From CAYFUR01 sp964346275 (GTDB taxonomy: Bacteria; Sumerlaeota; Sumerlaeia; SLMS01), in NCBI GenBank assembly GCA_964346275.1, contig CAYFUR010000119.1, forward strand, positions 1-11,546: a stretch of 11,546 nucleotides of DNA. The letters are read 5' to 3'. Shown here one piece after another: positions 7,298 through 11,546 of this stretch; position 1 is the first letter of the stretch, and each line of letters begins with the position of its first letter. The translations under genes were made by a program, and so were the position numbers. Below the pieces are notes generated by a model that saw only the letters and a list, made by a program, of their open reading frames with translations, was not told the origin of the DNA and did not search any database.

Positions 7298-7813
7298 TTA
7301 CTTGTGCATTTCGTAAACCAGGTGGGCCAGTTCAGGGAGAATCAGTTTCTTCACCGCGACCGACACGGCATTGGGAGAGCCGGGCATGACAAAGATCAGT
7401 GTCCGGCCGTGAAGGCCGGCAAAGGCGCGGGAGAGCATCGCCGCCGTCCCGACTTCGTCCCGGGAAAGGTTTCGGAAAAACTCGCCGAAGCCCGGAATTT
7501 CTTTTTCAATCAATGGCGAGAGGGCCTCGATCGTGCCGTCGCGGGGCGAGATGCCCGTGCCGCCGTTGGTGAGGATCGCATCGATATCTTCCGACTCCGC
7601 GAGCGTCTCGGTCCGCGCGCGGATCTGGTCCACGTCGTCTGGAATAATGTGATATTGGATAACCGTATGCCCTGCTTGTTCAAGCAAATCACGGGTCATC
7701 GTCCCCGAGGTATCCGTCTCCGGCGTTCGGGTGTCGCTGATAGTGAGGACAGCCGCCCGAACGGGGGGAAGTTTTTCGGCTTCGGCGCGATGCTGTTCCA
7801 CCGGCTGGCTCAT
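7298..7813 (-). CDS. moaB: Molybdopterin adenylyltransferase-like protein MoaB
   Basis: A 171-residue cytosolic protein of the MoaB/MogA fold, the usual length for MoaB. It binds molybdopterin and, in characterised relatives, adenylylates it before molybdenum or tungsten insertion. Signature segments are AVLTISDTRTPETDTSG (21-37), ILTNGGTGISPRD (80-92), LSRDEVGTAAMLSRAFAG (116-133) and MPGSPNAVSVAVKKLILPEL (143-162). The EVGTAAMLSRA stretch matches MoaB better than MogA. The start ATG 7813 is set by AAGGAG at 7826-7821, seven bases upstream. A longer frame upstream of it has no family similarity. It sits 97 bases after clpS and 30 bases before the GT-C gene. No other molybdenum-cofactor gene is in the window, so its link to its operon neighbours is unclear. 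Bacterial MoaB is sometimes redundant with MogA. Confidence 0.94.
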   Translation of the reverse strand: MSQPVEQHRAEAEKLPPVRAAVLTISDTRTPETDTSGTMTRDLLEQAGHTVIQYHIIPDDVDQIRARTETLAESEDIDAILTNGGTGISPRDGTIEALSPLIEKEIPGFGEFFRNLSRDEVGTAAMLSRAFAGLHGRTLIFVMPGSPNAVSVAVKKLILPELAHLVYEMHK

Positions 7814-7820
7814 GAAAGGA

Positions 7821-7826
7821 CTCCTT
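7821..7826 (-). promoter_or_regulatory. Shine-Dalgarno that fixes the moaB start
   Basis: On the minus strand AAGGAG (7826-7821) lies seven bases before ATG 7813. It rules out longer starts in the same open frame, which would reach back into clpS. Confidence 0.8.
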
Positions 7827-7910
7827 AAAGTCTGTACTGGGGGAATTTCCGCGGGATCGTGCGTGGCAACAGAATGGAAGATCAGCAGGCCATGGCAAGA
7901 AAAGTTCAGG

Positions 7911-8258
7911 TTATTCCTCCGCGGGCATAACGGCGGCACGCATGCTCTCGCGGCTGATTTCCGGCATGCGCGGATCGGGCCCGTAAGCATGGATGGCGTC
8001 GCGGCCGGCCTCCGCCTTTTCCCGGGGACAGATCACCACCGTCGCCTCGCCGAGGTAATCCACCTCGTAGGCGATCTCGAAGGCCCGCACGCCAGAGATA
8101 TCGAAAATCCGGGAAAGCATCTCGCACACGTATTCGTAGGAATGCTCCTCGTCGTTGAAGAGCACAACTTTATAGAGCGGCTCCGCGACCGCTGTTTCGG
8201 ACGCTTGGCCTTCGGGAGAAGTCTCTGGGTTGTATTCTGACTTCAAAATGACCCGCAC
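7911..8258 (-). CDS. clpS: ClpS-like adaptor of the Clp protease, divergent N-degron pocket
   Basis: A 115-residue cytosolic protein. ClpS delivers proteins with N-terminal degron residues to the ClpAP or ClpCP protease. The core starts at YKVVLFNDEEHSYEYV (29-44) and continues through CEMLSRIFDISGVRAF, YEVDYLGEATVVICPREKAE (64-83) and a tail rich in Gly, Pro and charged residues. Against the E. coli protein, Asn34 and Asp35 are kept (Asn35, Asp36). The gate residue Met40 is Tyr41, Thr38 is His39, and the amine-binding His66 is Asp67. From memory, similar sequences occur in planctomycete-type ClpS proteins, so this may be a subfamily with altered specificity rather than decay. The start GTG 8258 lacks an upstream Shine-Dalgarno. 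A TTG at 8246 preceded by AGGTG is an alternative that removes four residues outside the core. It is probably the first gene of the minus-strand run. Confidence 0.88.
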   Translation of the reverse strand: MRVILKSEYNPETSPEGQASETAVAEPLYKVVLFNDEEHSYEYVCEMLSRIFDISGVRAFEIAYEVDYLGEATVVICPREKAEAGRDAIHAYGPDPRMPEISRESMRAAVMPAEE

Positions 8259-8283
8259 CTTTCAGGAATTCACACCAGGCGAG

Positions 8284-8312
8284 AGTCTACTGAAATCAAG
8301 GGGGGCAGGCAA
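8284..8312 (-). promoter_or_regulatory. Candidate sigma70-type promoter of the clpS run
   Basis: On the minus strand, TTGCCT (8312-8307, four of six matches to TTGACA) and TAGACT (8289-8284, four of six to TATAAT) are separated by exactly 17 bases. Transcription would begin near 8277, giving a leader of roughly 20 bases before GTG 8258. The spacing and position are good, but the match is only moderate. Confidence 0.38.
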
Positions 8313-8353
8313 GACCGGAGCGCGATGGATTGGCCTCGGGCAGTTTCCCCTTG

Positions 8354-8371
8354 GCAAGATGCATCTCTTGC
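8354..8371. repeat. Symmetric operator-like inverted repeat between divergent genes
   Basis: GCAAGA (8354-8359) and TCTTGC (8366-8371) are exact reverse complements around TGCATC, and AGATGCATCT at the centre is itself a perfect palindrome. The element lies in the 154-base divergent region, 41 bases before the secreted-protein start and upstream of the clpS promoter candidate. It could bind a dimeric regulator or form an RNA hairpin. Only the symmetry is observed. Confidence 0.35.
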
Positions 8372-8412
8372 GGCTCCATGTCGCCAGCTCAAAACAGGGG
8401 GAGAATCAGGAT

Positions 8413-9432
8413 ATGGCGTGGTTTCGGAGGCCCGTTGCGGCGGCCTTTTTTCTGGCACCGGCGGTGTGCCTGGCGGGTGTGGATCTCGAGTTATCGGGCG
8501 TGCCCGCGCAGGCGGACCCGGGCGGGGAAGTGGCCGTGACCCTGGATTACACGCGCGACGGGACGGAGGAGGAGCAACGCCTGGTCTTCTTTCTCCAGGC
8601 CCACCGGGCCTCGGATGGCGAGCTGCTCCATAAGGAAATCTTCGACAACAACGGCAACGGCTACCCGGCGGACTCGGGCCAGTTCGACCTTGTCTATACA
8701 ACGCCCGACGAGCCGGGAACGGAGATATACTTCGAGGGCTGGGCCGTCCCGTGGAGCGTGAATCGCGCCCTGATGGAGCGGCTCGAGTCCTACCCCACCG
8801 ACGGAACTTTTACCTACCTCTGGGGCGGGGGCGGCTATGGCGTCACCCAGGATGTGTACTACCTCGGCTCGCTGATTTGTCCCAAGCCCTCGGGCGACAC
8901 CACCTATTGCAGCGGGCTGGCCTTTGAGACGTTCGTGCTGGGCTGGGAAGATTACAACACGGAATACGGCCATCCGGATATCTGGGGGATGAGCGCGAGC
9001 GACATGCAGGATTTCCGCCTCGTCTGGTATGGCGTGACCGATGCCGAGAAACTCGCCGCGCGGGCCATTCCCGAATACGGCCTGGGAATCGAAATCACGG
9101 ACTGGGAAGAGCTGCAACCGGGCGATTCGATCCAGTTCTGGCGCAACAGCGGCAGCGGCCATAACCCGATCTTTATCGATTGGGTGCGAAACGCGAGCGG
9201 CGAAATCACCGGGGTTTACTACTGGGGATCGCAGTCGTCCACCAATGGCATCGGATACCGCAGCGAAAGCTTTAACGGATTCTATGGCATCGACCCGGAC
9301 CGCTTCTATGCCGGGCGCGCCCGCAAGCCCCGCGACCAGGCGGATTACGACTGGGCCCTGGCCAGCACGTCGACGGAGAACGCGCCAACGTCTATACGCC
9401 AGGCCGCGCCGGACGGCTGGGTGATTCATTAG
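8413..9432 (+). CDS. Secreted protein with putative NlpC/P60-like Cys-His hydrolase module
   Basis: A 339-residue exported protein. Residues 1-21 form a signal peptide (basic MAWFRR, then a hydrophobic core, cleavage likely after VCLA). The cysteine in the core does not fit a lipobox, so a lipoprotein is unlikely. Residues 23-110 look like a beta-sandwich, Ig-like domain. The second half has the order of features of papain-like NlpC/P60 or CHAP enzymes: YLWGGGGYG (135-143), TTYCSGLAFETFV (163-175) with candidate nucleophile Cys166, LQPGDSIQFWR (234-244), and SGSGHNPIFIDWV (246-258) with candidate His250. A conserved-looking YYWGSQSSTNGIG (269-281) follows. It may cleave peptidoglycan or another amide outside the cytoplasm. 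ATG 8413 is chosen because it starts the signal peptide and has GGGGGAG (8397-8403) nine bases upstream. The exact family is not recognised. It stops 12 bases before the convergent gene. Confidence 0.72.
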   Translation: MAWFRRPVAAAFFLAPAVCLAGVDLELSGVPAQADPGGEVAVTLDYTRDGTEEEQRLVFFLQAHRASDGELLHKEIFDNNGNGYPADSGQFDLVYTTPDEPGTEIYFEGWAVPWSVNRALMERLESYPTDGTFTYLWGGGGYGVTQDVYYLGSLICPKPSGDTTYCSGLAFETFVLGWEDYNTEYGHPDIWGMSASDMQDFRLVWYGVTDAEKLAARAIPEYGLGIEITDWEELQPGDSIQFWRNSGSGHNPIFIDWVRNASGEITGVYYWGSQSSTNGIGYRSESFNGFYGIDPDRFYAGRARKPRDQADYDWALASTSTENAPTSIRQAAPDGWVIH

Positions 9433-9444
9433 TACACAACCGGA

Positions 9445-11546
9445 TTACTCGCCGTCGAGAAACTTCGACGCCTCTTCCTCCACATCGATTTCCTGGGAAG
9501 GGCGGTTTTCCAGCGAGAGATCGATATCCAGAAGCCCGGCCACTTCTTCGTGAAGAGCGGGCCATGGCTCGTCGCCACGAGACATGGCGAGGTTGTAATA
9601 CTTCTCCGCCTCCTCGATATTTTCCTCCTTTGCCAGGACCATTGCCATTAAAAGAGGATGATCGAGCGAATCCTGATCTGTTTGGATCTCGTTGGCAAGA
9701 CGCTCGCGCCCTTCTTTGCCAAAACGGCCTGCATGGATCTGGGCATAGAAAACCAGGACGGAGTTGTCTTTCCCCAGCGGGGCCAACCGCTGAAAGCCCT
9801 TTTCCTCGTCGCCCGTCATGACCTCGGCAACGCCCGCATAGAGATTACGGATCGTTTCGGATTGGAAGTACTTCTTGTATCCGACCCGGGCCGCCTTGTG
9901 AGGTTCATCATAAGGCGGGTCGTGTTCGAGAGCCTCGTCAGTGATTTCTCGCAGTTTCTCCCAATTCCCAAGGGAAGCATGCCCGTAAGCGCTGATGAAC
10001 ATACACCCTCCGGCCCATTTCTCCCGCACATGCTGATGGACGGAATTGTAGAGATCGGGATGATTTCTCATCACTTCAACTCCGGCGTCGTAGTCGCGCA
10101 ACATGGTGCAGATTACGAGAGCTTGCGCGGCGTCTTCCTTACGCGAGGTTTCTTTTCCAAGGTGCTTAATTGCTTTCAGCAATTGTTCCTTGGCGGCAGG
10201 GTCATCAGCCGCGTAATTCTTCAAATATTGAAAAGGATCCCGGTCGTAATAAGAGAGGGATGCCTCGCCACGATGGTAGTGGAGAGCAAGGCGCCCCATC
10301 CTTCCAATGTCCGGATTGTCATCCATGGCATCTCCAACGACGCGCATGGCCTGTGCATGTGTGCCGCCCCAACGGGGCCGGGTGTAGTGAACAATATTCC
10401 AGTAGGAGTCGATACTGCCCGGAAATTCAGCGATGTTTTTCTCATGGATGGCCCACATCGACCTCTCCTGGCTGTTGGAGCCATAGAGGGATGTCATTTC
10501 GCCGGCGATGTAGGGAGAGGCGCCACACTGATCCACAACGTCCACGTATATCTCGATAGAATCACGGCTGTATTCATGGAACATCTGCCAACCGGTGCGA
10601 GATACACTGCCTACAAAGCCGCTACCGCGATAATCCCAGGCCGATTTCTTCATTGCCCCGGCAAGAACGACATCCGGGTAACTCGAAAAACCTGGCGCCC
10701 GCTTATGCCATTTTCTCACGGTGTCTATATAATCCTCACGCATTTCACCCTTTCCAAATTCCTCATAGACAAAAGACGAGGCGTTGGGAATCCAACCGGG
10801 AAACTTCGACAGCATCAGTTTTTCCTCGTGAATCTTCTCCGCGCGTTTTTCAATGCCCTCTAACATGAGAATTCTTTCCAGGTGCATCCAGACGGGTGCA
10901 TCCTCTGCAAGAGGCCCCGGATCGAGTTTCCGAAGGAGGGTCTTGTCATCAGTTTCCAGCGCAGCAAAAGTTCGCCCTATCTGATACAATGGGGGTGGAT
11001 TCTCCGCTAAAGTCTCCCACAAAGGGTGAAACGGATCGCTTAAAGCCTCCAGGCAGTAGTCAGAATTCCAGGAGGTAATTTTCTCGCCAAGGAACTTCTT
11101 ACTGATCCGCTCAATGTTCTCCGGGCTGGTATTCATTCCCGGCGCCTCGGCAACCCAAGGCATCACCTTGCTGGCTGCGAGGAAGTAATCTCCCTCTTCT
11201 ACCCGAAAAGTCTTTCGCTCTTTTCCCTCGGGATGGCTCAAAATCGCCTCGATCACCCATTCCCCATTTTCAATCATATAGACACCTTCAAGAGTGTGCG
11301 TTGGTTGAACGAGGACTTTTATCGCCTGGGTAACTTTCTCTTCCACAGCCCAATGGCCCCGGGCGTAAGTCGTCATGCGCGAAATCATCCCTGTGATATA
11401 TCCGGTGCGCATGATTCCATGATGGCGCTCCGCGCTGTAACCGAACTGATCCATGAAGTAAGTTTGCATGGCATATCCCTCATCGTCATAGACCCCGTCC
11501 CGGCTGAACGGCATGACCAGCAGCAGGCTTTCCACGGGAACGGGCT
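9445..11546 (-). CDS. Large DUF4034-like repeat protein, 5' end beyond the window
   Basis: At least 700 residues. The frame stays open to the window edge, and the GTG at 11535 has no supporting ribosome-binding site, so the true start is probably outside. Residues are numbered here from that GTG. Residues 60-135 (PTHTLEGVYMIENGEW, 78-93, then an alternating hydrophobic stretch) resemble TolB/FlgO-like N-terminal domains of envelope-associated proteins. Residues 280-560 look like DUF4034: YRGSGFVGSVSRTGWQMFHE (302-321), YTRPRWGGTHAQAMRVVGDA (384-403) and YGHASLGNWEKLREITDEAL (517-536). The region 560-660 reads as helical TPR-like units (EEAEKYYNLAMSRGD). The C-terminus is acidic. It is probably a protein-interaction scaffold; no enzyme motif is seen. 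Its base composition is visibly less GC-rich than its neighbours. The DUF4034 name is from memory and needs a profile search. Confidence 0.68.
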   Translation of the reverse strand, partial: PVPVESLLLVMPFSRDGVYDDEGYAMQTYFMDQFGYSAERHHGIMRTGYITGMISRMTTYARGHWAVEEKVTQAIKVLVQPTHTLEGVYMIENGEWVIEAILSHPEGKERKTFRVEEGDYFLAASKVMPWVAEAPGMNTSPENIERISKKFLGEKITSWNSDYCLEALSDPFHPLWETLAENPPPLYQIGRTFAALETDDKTLLRKLDPGPLAEDAPVWMHLERILMLEGIEKRAEKIHEEKLMLSKFPGWIPNASSFVYEEFGKGEMREDYIDTVRKWHKRAPGFSSYPDVVLAGAMKKSAWDYRGSGFVGSVSRTGWQMFHEYSRDSIEIYVDVVDQCGASPYIAGEMTSLYGSNSQERSMWAIHEKNIAEFPGSIDSYWNIVHYTRPRWGGTHAQAMRVVGDAMDDNPDIGRMGRLALHYHRGEASLSYYDRDPFQYLKNYAADDPAAKEQLLKAIKHLGKETSRKEDAAQALVICTMLRDYDAGVEVMRNHPDLYNSVHQHVREKWAGGCMFISAYGHASLGNWEKLREITDEALEHDPPYDEPHKAARVGYKKYFQSETIRNLYAGVAEVMTGDEEKGFQRLAPLGKDNSVLVFYAQIHAGRFGKEGRERLANEIQTDQDSLDHPLLMAMVLAKEENIEEAEKYYNLAMSRGDEPWPALHEEVAGLLDIDLSLENRPSQEIDVEEEASKFLDGE

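Noticed and set aside
6767..7828. Long open frame on the plus strand opposite moaB and the start of the GT-C gene
   Set aside because: It lies wholly antisense to two genes with clear family signatures. Its translation is Arg/Gly/Glu-rich, as expected of a GC-rich shadow frame, and shows no domain.
8413..9432. Lipoprotein
   Set aside because: The cysteine at residue 19 is preceded by Pro-Ala-Val, which does not fit a lipobox, and an ordinary signal-peptidase site follows.
9658..10863. A 401-codon plus-strand frame opposite the DUF4034-like gene
   Set aside because: It looks fairly protein-like, but the minus-strand frame has recognisable family segments and covers the whole stretch. Overlapping coding use is not supported.
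1..11546. CRISPR array, insertion sequence, toxin-antitoxin or phage-defence locus
   Set aside because: No regularly spaced repeats, transposase, recombinase, nuclease or paired small genes were found.

Overview
The window looks like the chromosome of a GC-rich, probably Gram-negative bacterium. It carries a class II tRNA-Leu, a ClpS-type N-degron adaptor, a MoaB protein, two unrelated glycosyltransferases, a large ABC-2 permease and a Sec-exported putative cysteine hydrolase. The ClpS belongs to a divergent type that I associate from memory with Planctomycetota and some deltaproteobacterial lineages. That points to an uncultured lineage of that general kind, but I cannot name a phylum from the sequence alone. 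I saw no mobile element, CRISPR array, integrase, phage gene or clear horizontal-transfer junction.

Layout from left to right. Bases 1-55 are the 3' part of a tRNA-Leu (CAG anticodon), cut by the window edge. On the plus strand follow a flavin/NAD(P)-dependent oxidoreductase (168-1280) and a GT-B fold family 4 glycosyltransferase (1501-2712). A weak hairpin and T-tract close that side. A small C4 zinc-ribbon protein faces it on the minus strand (2757-3080), preceded by an AT-rich 261-base gap.

The centre is a minus-strand run that reads clpS (8258-7911), moaB (7813-7298), a GT-C membrane glycosyltransferase (7267-5156) and a 12-helix ABC-2 permease (5159-3342). The last two overlap by four bases (ATGA), and a hairpin followed by six T residues ends the run. 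A plausible sigma70-type promoter lies just upstream of clpS. The run therefore mixes protein quality control, cofactor biosynthesis and envelope functions. Only the glycosyltransferase-permease pair is tightly coupled.

Right of the divergent clpS promoter region, a plus-strand gene (8413-9432) encodes a secreted protein with a beta-rich N-terminal part and an apparent NlpC/P60-like Cys-His module. It converges, with only 12 bases between, on a long minus-strand gene (9445-11546, 5' end outside the window) for a repeat-rich DUF4034-like protein whose base composition is visibly less GC-rich than its neighbours.

I do not see one coherent new system. The best leads are a ClpS with an altered N-degron pocket, a family 4 glycosyltransferase lacking two usual active-site residues, the coupled GT-C/ABC permease pair without its ATPase, and the secreted Cys-His protein.
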